Shown here: positions 40,400 through 52,676 of the stretch, piece after piece | Numbering within the stretch: position 1 is the stretch's first letter | Layout of the letters: every line of letters begins with the position of its first letter | Source: Jackrogersella multiformis | Taxonomy: Eukaryota; Ascomycota; Sordariomycetes; Xylariales; Hypoxylaceae | NCBI GenBank assembly: GCA_902806575.1 | Contig: CADCXD010000002.1 | Coordinates: forward strand, 124,001 to 188,000 | Length of the DNA: 64,000 nucleotides | Direction: 5' to 3' | Made by a program: the position numbers and the translations under genes | The notes under the pieces: generated by a model | Database searches by the model: none | Told to the model about the DNA's origin: nothing | What the model saw: only the letters and a program-made list of their open reading frames with translations

Positions 40400-41938
40400 A
40401 TGAACAATCCACTACCGAAGGCCCCCTTTCCGCCCAGGACCATGCCTATCTCGCCGCCGTCGACGTACTCGCGGGTCCTAGCCCCTCAACGCTTCAAGCC
40501 ATCATGTACTCACCTAACAATGACCCGATTGTATGATCCCAATATCGTGTGCTCCCTATGCAACGAGCCAGGCCAGTAGGGATGGCTCTGGCGATGCACT
40601 AGCGATCGAGAACTCCTCATCGAGGACGCCATAGAAAAGGGCCGTCTGGTAATACCTTTCCTTCCACATCTTACTTATTCCCAAGCAAGACATGGCAACT
40701 AACCAAGCCATATTTCTAGGTGAGCTTCGATCTGATTGGAGCCACATTGGCTAAGAACCTCAACACCCGACCTCGAGGCCCCGAGAGCCGATCAGATAGG
40801 CTCAGTTTCTTCAACGAGATTACGCAGGAGCAGCTGAGAACGTACACGCCTGATCAGATCCGCACCATCTTAGCGCAGAGGGAGAATGTATGTTTTTCAT
40901 ACCTACGCGCAATACTTTCATATGCACTAACATAGAGTAGGTTCTTAAGGTTGCTGCTAGCACATCGCCTTCAACTAGACCTCCACCAGGCTTCGAACAC
41001 CTCAAATGCACAAAATGCTGGGTTCCTAGCGAATGTGAAGAGTGCCAGTTCAAGTGCTGTCCGAGATGTCGCCCTTCGGCCGCGAGCAGATCCTATCTAG
41101 GCCTCAATGACATCGCAGAGGGTGATATACCACCTACTGCAGCTGTTGGTTTCGGCTTCCAGCGTGTTGGAAGACCGGTTATCCATCCGGACAGATTGAA
41201 GAATATTGGCTTCAGGGCCGTACCTTGGGTATGACCACCTCACCTCGAACCCCCCACCCCCCGCGTACATAATGCTTATTATATCACCAGCCAAGAGCCT
41301 ATTCCCCCACGACCGTGTCGTCTCTATGTTCGTCGTTCACGACCATGACCTTGAACGCCGTATCCATCAACGATGAACAAATACTCGAGATTGCGCAAAC
41401 CGAAGTTGCCAAATCTCAGACGTCCGGAGACAGTTCGACTGCAGAATCCGCAAGTACGGAAGAACATGGACTGTCTAATGTTCCACAGCCACCCTGGCCT
41501 CATACCTCCGATTCATCCAAGGAAAATGCCAGGTCTATTCTATTCGCAGCTTGCTTGACGCCTCTCCCTCCCCCTGAACCGGAAGAGCAGGCAACTCTTC
41601 GCGAAGGCACCACCAAGATGATGGACGAGGAGATGGAGGAAGGGCGATTCCACAAGGAGCCTTTGGATGTGGACCACGGCGTGGCGTTTTCGGAAGAAGG
41701 TGTTGGCTTCGGGGTACCAGATGTCGTAACCCAGGCTTAGTTGGATACACCCTCATGGTTGGCACGATGCTGGGCCATATTTGCTTCACCTACCGCTGGA
41801 ACCTCCTATGTTGCTAGGCTCCTAAGATATTGGGCGTTTGGCATTGCAATTTCCGCAATAGGACGTCGAATTGCATATGCGGTTCTTATTACCGTTTTCT
41901 TGTTTTCTCACTTTCTCATATTGATGTGCTTTCTTTGA
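40400..41938 (+). pseudogene. Cysteine-rich fungal protein gene interrupted by two in-frame TAG codons
   Basis: Model: join(40400..40648, 40720..40887, 40941..41228, 41291..41938). All three introns are phase 0 with GTAATA, GTATGT and GTATGA donors and CTAG, GTAG and CCAG acceptors. Read through, the product would be 450 positions long. The N-terminus has CSLCNEPG (Cys 51 and 54), GWLWRCTSDREL, then CTKCW, CEECQFKCCPRC and RPVIHPDRLKNIGFRAVPW; the conserved look suggests a zinc-binding module. An acidic region follows, and the last ~45 residues contain a hydrophobic segment that could anchor a membrane. TAG codons fall at 40577-40579 (codon 60) and 41738-41740. I found no intron that removes the first; a 72-nt in-frame intron (41669-41740) with a poor GTGGAC donor could remove the second. 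If the second TAG is the true stop, the product ends after 384 positions. Function unknown. Confidence 0.65.
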
Positions 41939-42938
41939 CAGGTAGGGATATGTCACGATATGTTGTCTACCCAATGCACGTGATTACTGTAGTATGGTGG
42001 AGGTCCGCAACGCAAAGCTTCTCTAAATTTAAGCCAATCAGATCTTGATTCTAACGTCCTGTTCGTGATTCATTGGCTACTACGTACAGTAATAAGTACA
42101 ACGGCAAAATCGTGAGATATCATAAGACGTGAGTTGCTGTCGGGGCTTCCGTTTTCTGAGTGGGCCTCGCTCTAAAAGAAAACGAGGAAGGGCAGCTTTA
42201 TGCTTATCCCGACCGGAGGTCATATTATGCTCGAACTCCTGGAAATTACTATGGGAAATTGATAAGGAAATGATAAGGTAATCAATAAGTAGTTGATAAG
42301 GATTCTCGAAAGATGGTTGGCTGTTTCAAATACGCTAAAGTATTAGCAGCTCTTTTGATTGGGCACATTTACTAGTTTAGCCTTGGTAAAACTTCAACTT
42401 ATTCATTGATTTGATTGGATGTATCGTTTGCTGGACCCATTTTATTGATAAACCTATAAGGTTGGTAAGGCTGATTTTATAATGCAGCCCTTTTGTAATA
42501 CAGTCCTTTTGCAATTGAATTGAACTTGAAGTCTCCTTTTGCAATGCAGACCTTTTTGTTATGATCCCTTTTTGCAGTGTAGTCCCTGTTGACTGCAGTC
42601 CCTTTTGGGACCTGTTTAAACTCCTGTAAGGAGTAAATTCGAGATCGTGGCCTCCGCCCAGGATCCTGCCTTTTTTACCCTCCCTTTCAACCACCACCAC
42701 CCCCAGGGCTCTTAATCGAATTGCTGATACGTAAAAAAGGGCTCATTTTATGTAAAAAAAAAACTTTTAACTATAAATATATGGTTTATCTTAATACAAC
42801 ATTTATGTATTCAAATATTTATAAAATCAAGCCATTACTTGTACTTAAATAACCGTTTCTTCGTATAAGTATTTACCGATCATAGAGCGGACGTCCGGAT
42901 CCACGCCCTAGGCCAGAGCTACGAAGCCGGGGCTTATC
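41939..42938. other. Spacer with CCTTTTGCA-type degenerate array and AT-rich block
   Basis: A degenerate array of CCTTTTGCAATGCAGT-like units occupies about 42481-42615. From about 42720 to 42880 the sequence is strongly AT-rich, with a run of A near 42755. The right end is the promoter of the ketopantoate reductase gene. No gene. Confidence 0.5.
42481..42615. repeat. Degenerate ~16-bp minisatellite (CCCTTTTGCAATGCAG-like)
   Basis: Seven CCTTTT-initiated units with spacing of 15-18 bases (one spacing of about 29) share the pattern CCTTTTGCAATGCAGT with mutations. It gives a Gln/Lys-rich open frame on the minus strand, which I regard as a by-product. Confidence 0.6.
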
Positions 42939-44402
42939 ATGAACGCCACCCGACATATCAGGAACATCATCAGCATCACGACTTCTTGCTCCAGACTGTC
43001 CTCACGCATGGCGTCGCACCCCGCGGGCTCGCAGCAGACCCAAGCGGCATGGCTTCAGCGCATCGTCCGGGACCGCTCCGAGCCGCCGACGCTCTACGCT
43101 TGGACCCTGGCGAACCTGCCGGACGGCACGGACCGCGTCGACGGGGGGGCTAAGCCGGAGGGGAGCCGGAAGACGAACCTAGACGACGACGGCGACGAGA
43201 AACGCCGCGTCTTCGTCCTAGGCGTCGGAAATCTCGGCCGCCTGTACGCGAGCTTCCTCGCTAAGAGCGCCGACAGGCCTCCCATCACGCTGGTCGTCCA
43301 CCGCAGGGAGCTCCTGGAGCTTTGGAGGGCGAGCCCCGGGATCGAGATGGTGTGTCGTGGCGAGGCTGAGAGGAACGCCGACTTCGACGTCGAGTGGTGG
43401 ACGGACGATAGGCCGGAAAGGGGACCGGTTAGGGAGCCGGGGAGTGCGGATGGGAGTGGTAGCGGGAGCAGCATAAGCAGCATAAGAAACCTCATCGTCG
43501 CAACCAAGGCGGCCGACGCGCTTCCACAAGTCGACCGCCTGCGAAGGTACCTTGGCAGCAGCTCGACCGTCGCCTTCACCCAGAACGGCATGTGCAAGCT
43601 GTGGCCGCCGTCGGGAGACGCGTACGTCCGGGCGCGGTTCGGCGGCGCGGGGCCCCGGTGGCTCGCGTGCGTGACGACGCACGGCGTCACGTCGCTCGGC
43701 CCGTTCCGCAGCGTCCACGCGTCGCCAGCCGACGTGCTGGTTGGCGCCGTGACGCCGGCTCCGGATCTAGATTCAGGTTATTCGGACCTGGCCGACATGA
43801 TCGTCGCGGCGCCGGGGCTCGCGGCCAGGAGGGTCGGCACTAGGGAGCTGTGGGCCGCGCAGCTCCTAAAGCTCGTGGTCAACGCGGTCATCAACCCCCT
43901 GACCGCCGTGCTGGGGTGCAGGAACGGCGAGGTGTTCGAGGACCGTGGGGATGGGGACGGGCTGGCGGAGGTCGTGGATGTGCTGCTGGAGGAGGCGGGG
44001 CGCACGCTGAGGGCGCTGGTGATGCATTCGAGTAGTGAGGGTGTTTTGTTGGTGCGAGGGGACGGTGCGGGTGCGGGTGTGGGTGCAGGAGTAGGAGAAA
44101 CGGAAGAAGAGAGACTGAAGCTGGTCCGAGAGGAGCTGCTGCAGAGGTTCTCGTTCCCGGCGCTGCGGACGATGCTGTACGATGTCGGCGCCAAGGTGGC
44201 GGACAACACGAGCTCGATGCTGCAGGACGTCCGCGCCGGCAAGAGAACCGAGATCGACGACTTCAACGGCTGGCTCGTGGAGACGGCCAGGCTGCTCGGC
44301 GACGAGAAAGGCCTGCCCGCGAACGAGAAGCTGGTTGCCCTGGTTGTGGGCGGGAAGACGCTGACGAGGGGCGAGCTTAGGAGACGGTTGCTTGGTAGGT
44401 AA
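42939..44402 (+). CDS. 2-dehydropantoate 2-reductase (ketopantoate reductase, PanE/ApbA family)
   Basis: Single exon, 487 aa from the ATG at 42939; a second ATG (MASHPAG, codon 24) has a better context. The first 23 residues lack acids and could be a mitochondrial presequence, so dual starts are possible. The nucleotide-binding loop GVGNLG lies at residues 95-100. VATKAADA marks the second strand, FTQNGMC the substrate loop, LLKLVVNAVINPLTA holds the expected catalytic Lys (311) and Asn (315), and NTSSMLQDVRAGKRTEIDDFNGW is the family's C-terminal signature. The enzyme reduces ketopantoate to pantoate with NADPH on the way to pantothenate and CoA. Fungal members are longer than bacterial PanE because of low-complexity inserts, here Gly/Ser (around 165-185) and Gly/Ala-Val (around 375-390). 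A paralogue acting on another 2-keto acid cannot be excluded. Confidence 0.9.
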   Translation: MNATRHIRNIISITTSCSRLSSRMASHPAGSQQTQAAWLQRIVRDRSEPPTLYAWTLANLPDGTDRVDGGAKPEGSRKTNLDDDGDEKRRVFVLGVGNLGRLYASFLAKSADRPPITLVVHRRELLELWRASPGIEMVCRGEAERNADFDVEWWTDDRPERGPVREPGSADGSGSGSSISSIRNLIVATKAADALPQVDRLRRYLGSSSTVAFTQNGMCKLWPPSGDAYVRARFGGAGPRWLACVTTHGVTSLGPFRSVHASPADVLVGAVTPAPDLDSGYSDLADMIVAAPGLAARRVGTRELWAAQLLKLVVNAVINPLTAVLGCRNGEVFEDRGDGDGLAEVVDVLLEEAGRTLRALVMHSSSEGVLLVRGDGAGAGVGAGVGETEEERLKLVREELLQRFSFPALRTMLYDVGAKVADNTSSMLQDVRAGKRTEIDDFNGWLVETARLLGDEKGLPANEKLVALVVGGKTLTRGELRRRLLGR

Positions 44403-47400
44403 GGGAGGGGGGGGTTAAGGGGTTAGGAAATGACATGAGGTAGATCTTGCGATATGGGTAATAACGACATTGTTGCGCAAGGAGCTCTAAACATATCTCT
44501 ATGGATTGCGGTATACATACAGGGACATGCCTTTGCCCACGATGTCTCAAGTGTATCTCTTTCCATGGAGTACACCTTCAACGGGCCGAACACTCCGTCT
44601 GGTCTATCTCCCGATAGATCAAGCTTCTGGCAGGGAGTTATCGGCTGTAGTGGACAAGGACCTATTGTGGGATTTGTAGGGGACAAGGTTTGCTCCATAG
44701 AGTGCTGTGGTAGATAGGTAGTAACTCGAGTTCCTATGCCCCTGAGGCAGCAAATAGGGGGGTTTTGACCTAGTCCGTCAAATGAGTTTGTTCAGTGGCA
44801 ACATCGGTAGTTGAATCATCATTCCCTTTCCCAGATACCATTTAGTTATATGTGAGTTGTTTGGAACTTCATTGCTAATGATACTGCGGAATTATGTACC
44901 TAAAATGGATGGGTAGTTCTGATGATGATGATGATGATGATTGCGTTTACGTCCGGAGGATGTGAAGACTACCTAAATAATCTACACATCAGGCACATCC
45001 ATGTGTGCACGGGACGTCTAGAGTACCCCCATGCAAAGTGACAGAGCTAGAGTATCGTTTGACATAAGAAAATTCCTTCACTTCCTGCCCCTAGCATTAC
45101 CCTAGCTGGTTGGCGTCGGCGCCAGCTAGCCGACCTTCACCAGGAGAAAAACCCCAAGCACACCTCCTTTATAGCGATTCCGTATCACCATCCTCAACGC
45201 CCCAGTGTGCCCAAAGGAAAAACCTGAGTCGGACCTGGTTAAGTCGACCGCTTTAGGAATTGGTCCTATCTCCCTCATCGGTAGTTGTCATTGCCACCGA
45301 GCAATTTAGTATACATTGACATTCGATATAGGGAAATTTTCTTTTATATTAACCATAAGAATAATGATCATGGCCGATTTGACCTTATAAGAGTCACTTG
45401 ATTTTACTTAGGAAATACGTTACCTATCCTTTCAAGTGTATGCTATGGTTATTTTAGCCTTCCGAGAGTTTTCCCTTTTCCTGTTCTTTAGTTGGTATAA
45501 ATGGACATATCTTCATCTTGCCATAAGTATTGTTAATTGTCATTCAAGGAGATAAAGTTAGGATACGAGAACTTCATATGTTTTAATCTCACGATTATTC
45601 ACAGCGATTAAACTGGTATAACCTGAGTTAATGTACAATGAATATATACCTATTGAGATACGTAATATATATCATTGCTATTTGCAAACTTTAGATTAAG
45701 TTCAACTCTCATGTTTCTCATATTCCGCCTTCCCTTAGGTTAGATAAGTACTTGATAAGGCAGATTCCACTCGGCCCCTTTATACGCTCTATTAATGAAA
45801 CCATTCTAATATCATGACTTCATAAAATTTTGATCATAATGGAAGTAAATAAGTTCATATCAAACTACATCACGTTTCAGGTAGTTATATAAAACAAACT
45901 CGGACTCGGAAATCGAACAGTATAATACATAAATGAATCCTCTTGAGATTTACTCTGGGATATCCTGTCCGCTGAGATTATATATGATGTGCCTTGTATC
46001 CGCCAATAGTTAATGAACATGTTAAGTGATGTATAAGTGCTAAAGCCTTGAGCCTTGTGGTGTGTACCTAAACATACTTACTTACCTCCTAGGGCTATGT
46101 AGTCAGCAAGTTATGGCATAGGAGCTAACATATAATGTACAATAGTGTAGATGAATATTTTCGACAATATGCTTTCTTTTATGGAACTAAGATAGATGTT
46201 CACTTATACTTTCATTTTTTAATGCTAGATGTTAGATGCTAGGTGCTCAAATTAAAAAAAACTCATGGTGTATAGTACATTAATTATATGGATAATCCGA
46301 GTTCATGTTTATAATTTCTACTGTAAGGGTTTAAGGAGGCTTTATTGATTAATTCCTCGAGTTTATTAACACAACTCGTAATGGAAATATACCGCAATGC
46401 AATACTCTTGTCAAAGTATAACAAAGTGTTCGATTAAGGGACAAGTAATTGATATGCTCGGTACTCCTTTATTTAGTTGAAATATTTCTTTTAGTTTCTT
46501 TTAAACGTACCCTTATACCCGTTCTTCGACTTAATCATTGCCACGTAACTGTGATGCTAGGTAGGTACTTAAGTAAGGGATATAAGGATTTTCCGCAAAG
46601 TTTTATCCCTTAAAACACACAAGAATAGGCCTCCAACTGAGTGACCCACAACTTCAATGAGTTTAGGGGGGTTATCCAAATATAATGAATATAACGATAC
46701 GATATAACTACCTTAACCTAGTGTACTCTACCCAGGTAGTATGAACTCTAGTGGCCTCTAGTGGTATGGAGATGATACCATTAGGTTAGAACCTTGGAAG
46801 TCGCGACCACACAACGGAACCTAAACTTAGTATTCCAATTCGTCTTCTGCTCATGCAACCCAATATTTTTCTCTCTTCCATTCTTTCTTTCTTTCTTGCC
46901 TATCTACCTACCTTACCTCCCTACCCAAGGTACTTTCTAATCCTATCAACCACATTTCTCTTAGCTGATGGCTGACTGACTGACTTGCTAACATCCTAAC
47001 TGACTGACTGGTTGACAGACTGCCTACCTAGGTATGTACCTACCTGGCAGTTTGGGTCAATAATACCCTCACCGCATGATAATTACATTGGATCAAATAC
47101 GCATTCGTTCTTCTGCAGCTGCAAAGCCCCCCTCCTACTTACTGCTGACCGTCTTTAAGTCGCTAGGAATTCTCTCATGATCTGTAGGTTAGCCTGTTTA
47201 GGGAGGTAAGGTTCCGAAAGCCTTTCGTGGAGTCGGCTGAGCTGTCCGACTGCAGCTTGTCGAACCTGCTTGCCCCTGTGGTGAGGCGTGGCGGTTTATA
47301 ATACAACAACGATATAGGTGTCGACGACAGGGTCGAACAACTCCTTAATGCCTGTACTATTACCCCCCACAGCATGGATAATCCAGCACTCTAGGTGGTT

Positions 47401-50400
47401 TCCATTCGTCCAGGACTTTTCATAGAGATACCTACGAGTACGAGCACTTTAGATGAGCTGACAAACCCTGCGCTGGTCTGACCTAACAAACCCTCACCAA
47501 CCCCCCTTTCTCGAGTTAGGCCTCAAAAGTTGAAACAACCTCCCGCGGCCTGACGAACACTAATGCACAAGTTCGTCCAAGTGGCTGCCCTACACCAGCT
47601 TTATAGTCTCTGATTTGAAGCCTCCATCCTTGGATGCGTGAACACTGTACCGGTACCTACAATTCTCGCACTCACTGTCGATTTGAACTTGGCAACTCTT
47701 GGACACTTTACCGAGACATACGACGGCCATGTTCCGAGTTCCCCTAGAACACGTATTGGTAAATACTTGTCTCCTACTGATAGAGGTGCTTAGTGTATAC
47801 TTATGTCTGAGCTGACTTTCTGCAGCCTTGTAAAAGCTCAGACCTGTCGATCTCGGGCTGTCGTCGATAGAAAGCCCACTTCGACCGGGAGCTCGGACAC
47901 AATGCATATTGCTTACGGCTCTCGGACCTCCTACAAATTCGGGATTTCCCACCATGATAAAATTCCTTTCACTACCTGACTACCTAGGAAGGTAGATATA
48001 ATTAACTAAACGGACACTCTTGAATCAAGTACACTTGTGGATCTAACGCTGACTTATTATCACATATCTATAAATTTTAAGATGCGATGGCTTTTCATAA
48101 TCTTTTCCTGAGTTTAACTGACGAAATTAATTTCTAGGAATACTTCCTGTGCGACAATTATACCGCAAGCTCGGTAATATATTTTAAGCGAATTGGCCCA
48201 CCCAGAGAACTTCACGATAATTACGGAGAACTAGATCGGTACACCGTAACAAGGGTATTGGGGTCTTGCATACGACGATGTTAAATAGAAATCCCCGATT
48301 GGCCATACGAACCAGAGCGGATACATCAAATGATGATATTCAACTTTATATTCGATCTTGCGAGCGTAAAAAAAGCATTCTCGGATGAATCTTTCGCGCT
48401 TAAGGGGAAATCACATATCGAATTTGGGATAGTAACCCTATACTAAAGATTCTTTATAACCAGCTAGACGCCCACTGAGAATCATAAGCAAATCATCATC
48501 CAATCAGACATAAAGGACTTCTTCGGATACTTTCAGCCTCAACTCGCTCGCGAACTTGCAGCAACTTTAGGGTAAGAAACCGAGAGGCCGTTAAGCTTGC
48601 CATGTCATCTCCACGCATGGCAAGTGTCTCCTTTCTGGGCTTTCGCCCACCTTATTTAAAATTACAACTGGTGATCCGACAGCATCGCCAGTTAAGCACG
48701 CATTGCGCATGAAGGGAGCTCGGGCGCTTTTAGATGCTCGGTCTTTAGACTTGGGCCGATCACGGGAACATCAGTCAATCTTTCAAACTCGAAATTTGTT
48801 GATGGAACCATAACCGCCAAGAGGCTCCGTGTTCCGCTATTTGACACGAAGGATCCGGATCGATCGGAATCTAGTGCGCGCCGTTACCAAATCGGATTCT
48901 GTCACTTTTGACCAGGAGATCCGAGCTTCAACTCTAATCTAACCTGAGAACAACGCGACACCGGGGATGACAAACAATTTCGATTCAAGGCACAGGTAGT
49001 AGTAGTAGTTAATTGGCACCGGGAGTGCGTTGCATACTGCATTGCCGAGGGCTGTCTGGACCTGGCCATCCATGTTCGCTTTGCAGATGGGATGGCTGTC
49101 GTGCAGTTGAATTTTCCTAATGTGCGAATGGCTTTTCTTAAGAGCTGCAGCAACAGGGCATCTCAAGACCCCTCACTGTACATAAGGCCAGCGGCAGTTG
49201 AAACGAGATCCCACACCGCTGGAATATCTTGGTCTGGCTAACTATGTATATCGCTGTGCAGAACCACGTCAGCAGCACTAGCAGCGAAGAGCGGCACGGT
49301 ACGCAACGGGTAAATCAACCCATCCATCTTGGTCACCATCTTCCTAGTAACCTGCTGGAAATGGCCTTGGAGATCTTTACAACCACAGCAGCAAGGATCT
49401 ATGGGCCCTACATGTTTATACTACAATGTTTCATCGTCTCTGTAGCTTCCTGAGCTCTAACCATCGAATTTAGCGGACAACCACCAACCGACTGGTCGAC
49501 AACATATTACCAACACGGCTCAGCAAAAGCGCCCCCAAAAGCACCGTTATCCCGTATCTCGCTGTCTTGCGCATGAGGCAGATGACCTGACTTATTTTTT
49601 TTTAAAGCCATTGAAGCTTGGTACTGTGGCTTTTTCCCGAGATAGATCCCTGGATATGGCTATTTATCCTAAATGAGTGGCAGGTTGATGCTACATAAAT
49701 CCTGACATCAAATCTCATCGATAGCTTCCCGGATTCTACTATACCACGTGTATATCAGAGAGAGCGTTGAACTGCGGTACGGAGTACTATTAGGTAGGCA
49801 TAGTAGAGATTGAACGAATAACATGTCGATGTCGTCGCCAGCAGAGAGAAGGAAAGCGCCATATGCAAAGCGCTGTTGTCTTCTCACCGCAAGACACTTG
49901 TTGCTTCTTTCAACAAAAAGCTTGCAGACTTGTCAGCACCTAACTAGCCCTGGGCCGGGATTATAGATCAGGGTATCCCGGAATCCTGGACGTATCTCTA
50001 GCTGATAGAATTACTCAAGGTCAAGGCTAAGGCGCAGCAGCCTGATGACAACTTGGAACGATATATTGTCGTGTTAACCATATCGCTCCAAGTTTTTCGA
50101 GCTGTCCAAATAACATCGCCAACCAAAGCTTAAAAATCCCTCTTGTAAGCAAAAGACTGAGGGCGAGATCGAATTGTGTTTCATCGGTATGTATGAGAGA
50201 GTCTTCCGCAATGCGTGTACGTGCAGTCGAATCTATATGAGACCACGCACACCACGTTCAACCAACAGCACGTATCTAATCGAACCTTTGATTCCCCACG
50301 GCCTCCGCATCGTGTGCCAGGGGCAGCCGAAGCCAGAGTCGATCCATTGGAGGAGAGTCGAGCTCACAGGAACTGAGAAAGTGGATGGGGGTTATATCGC

Positions 50401-52676
50401 AGCCGTGTTATACGTGACAATGACAGCGCACACACCACACACCAGCAGCACACAGACGCACACAATTTAACAGCTTGCTAGGCCAATCCGGCGCTTCGGT
50501 GGCGAACCTCGGAACCACCCCCCAGACAGCGACAAGAGCCGGCGTGATTAGCGTGCAGCTCTAGGGGCACTGTAGATCGAAGGTTTCCCAGATCAGTTGA
50601 ACGTGGTACCTATCTAGCGCCCTTCTCGCACGTTTTCCTCCTCCCTGCTCCCATCTAACCTACCTAGCTACACAAGGTACCTGTATCGCACCCTCCCATA
50701 CCGACTTCGACGTGCGGATGTACCTACGAAACTCGCCCAGGAGACCACGCGTAGCGTAGGTATAGCATGCGCCGGAGCGAAGCGGTGAATATCGGAATCA
50801 GGCCATAGTTCCGTCTGAGGAGCCCGTTGTCCACTTGGGACTTCGAAACTCGAGGCTACTTCGCATCGTCCTGGCAAGGAAAAGGACCGCGCCGCCTTGC
50901 TTTTCCGCTCCGCCCCCGTCACATTACATTACATACATACGTACGTACCTACATTACCTACCTAGGTAATCCATAGAATACCAAAATCCTTCTAGGCTAG
51001 GCACCTTCGAAATGGATATGGTCCTGTCTCATACCCGGTACCTACGTACCTAGCAGGTAGGTGAGATGTTAGGCATCTATTAGCTGCCGTCGTAAGCGTT
51101 ACTTGCTTGCTCCTGTGGAGTTATGTAGGAGAAAAGGTCGGAGGAGCCACAACACGTTAGAGGTTTCACGCTCAAAGTTCCAGGAGAGAGGGGCCAACCC
51201 CGTGCGCACAAATAAGTGGCTGGTATTATACAGGCACAATGACTGTTCATCACTTGGTAAACTGTAGGAAATGCCTTATCGGTACGGGATTTGGTGGATA
51301 GCTCCGCAGTAAGCTCGTCGCAATGTAACGCGAGATGGGTACGAATTGCTACCGCCTTGTCGAGATTAAGATACGAATCAGACAGATGCGGGCCGTTTCG
51401 ACACCACCGCATGTTAGTGATATGTTTTTTTTGTGTGTGTATCTTGGACTGTGAACGTGATCTCTGCAGGCAAGGAAAGATCGCGAATGAAACGCGACTG
51501 ATTGGAAATTATTAGTACGGTAGTAGGTAAGTACCCAGATTAAGGTAGTTTAGATAGTCATGAAATATCGTGTACGAAAGCATCCTCGAGGACGTGGTTT
51601 CGCCCACGAAACCCCAGTCCCGACTCCAGCGCTCGAAGGTCTCCCGCAGCCCCATGCCCAAATGCCATCGAGTCTCTCAAAAGTATAGATTCTGATTCGC
51701 CACGCGCCTCCTGTTCATGTCCCTACCTGCTCGAACAAGGCCCATACTCCCCGTCGGCTGCAACGTATTGCCTAGCCAAGCTAGGTTGGATTCTCGAATG
51801 TACGGTGAAACGCACCTCCTCAGCGTGTCGATGTATCTCGTCCGGGGTATCTCTGCCAAACCCACCGTCTTGAGCCTCCTTTCAGACCCGCCGTTTCCAA
51901 GCTACCTAGCCCCCCCACCAAATTGCGGTCAACGTAAACATCGGTTGCTGACTCTTCTTTACCATATGCTTTCATGCCCCTCCTTTTCGATGGAGTTGCT
52001 ATCACTGTAGTTGGATGGCGACCGAAAAGGAAGAGGAGAGTAGACGCGTCCCTCATCTCGAACGCATGCGTAAATGTATTGACTTGAGTATTCTGAAAAC
52101 CAAAGAAAATTTCAAAAGCAGTATTTCCCGTTACTTCCCCCCCCTTCTCCATAACCTCTAAATTTTTGTCGTTAAAATGTCAATATTACGAGTAAATGGC
52201 ATGACCGTCGTGGTTTGGTATCTCTAGCATTAAGTAATTACCCGCGCCCCGGAGGTCAGAGAGCAGGAGGTAAACCCCGGCCCACTACTATTGTTGTACA
52301 AATATTGGATTGGTGATAGTAGTAGTTAAAAAAGGGAAGGCATTTCTGCTTGGTACGTTGTGTTGTATTTGTTCGGTTGTCCCGAAAGGTTGGTAGTCGT
52401 TAAGAATCGTGGAATTCCCCTTCTTTTCGCTATTTTCGCCGTGTAAACAAAGTCCATGGTCGATTCCTAGCGCATGATCCCCGATATTCGGTAATAGATG
52501 GCCTATGGTATTGGATGGCGGCGCTGAGCTATATTCATCGTCTTATGCCACCCTCGTCTAAATGTATTGGTGATGGTATCGTATACCTCTCTGTTAACTC
52601 CTTAGCCCTGGAGCTGTTGTGGATAGATGGTGTCCCCAGACCCAGGAGCTGATACTCCTGGGGGGGACGCTGATTG
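44403..52676. other. 8.3 kb gene-poor region with AT-rich core
   Basis: I find no gene with a recognisable domain. From about 45,270 to 46,560 the sequence is clearly richer in A and T than its flanks, as in a decayed, RIP-affected element, but no recognisable protein remains. Short arrays: (GAT)n near 44921-44940, TTTC repeats near 46883-46895 and ACTG-type repeats near 46970-47020. TAGG/ACCT palindromes recur at 46555-46570, 47020-47050, 50930-50970 and 51040-51065. An ATG-initiated 121-codon frame at 47590-47955 (minus) is noted separately. The rightmost part holds the 3' UTR of the Myb gene. Confidence 0.5.
47590..47955 (-). CDS. Orphan ORF, 121 aa, doubtful
   Basis: An ATG with a good context (A at -3, G at +4) opens a 121-codon frame inside the gene-poor region. 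The product has seven Cys, including CENC, a Ser/Arg-rich middle and no signal peptide. I do not recognise it. It may be chance or a remnant exon. Confidence 0.2.
   Translation of the reverse strand: MVGNPEFVGGPRAVSNMHCVRAPGRSGLSIDDSPRSTGLSFYKAAESQLRHKYTLSTSISRRQVFTNTCSRGTRNMAVVCLGKVSKSCQVQIDSECENCRYRYSVHASKDGGFKSETIKLV

Noticed and set aside
40531..40579. A short intron that would remove the first TAG in the Cys-rich gene
   Set aside because: Candidate donors GTATGA (40531) and GTACTC (40506) with CAG or TAG acceptors all shift the frame into early stops and would delete the CSLC motif.
50174..50470. 98-codon frame in the gene-poor region
   Set aside because: It starts at TTG and encodes low-complexity Thr/His/Ser near an ACAC-rich repeat.
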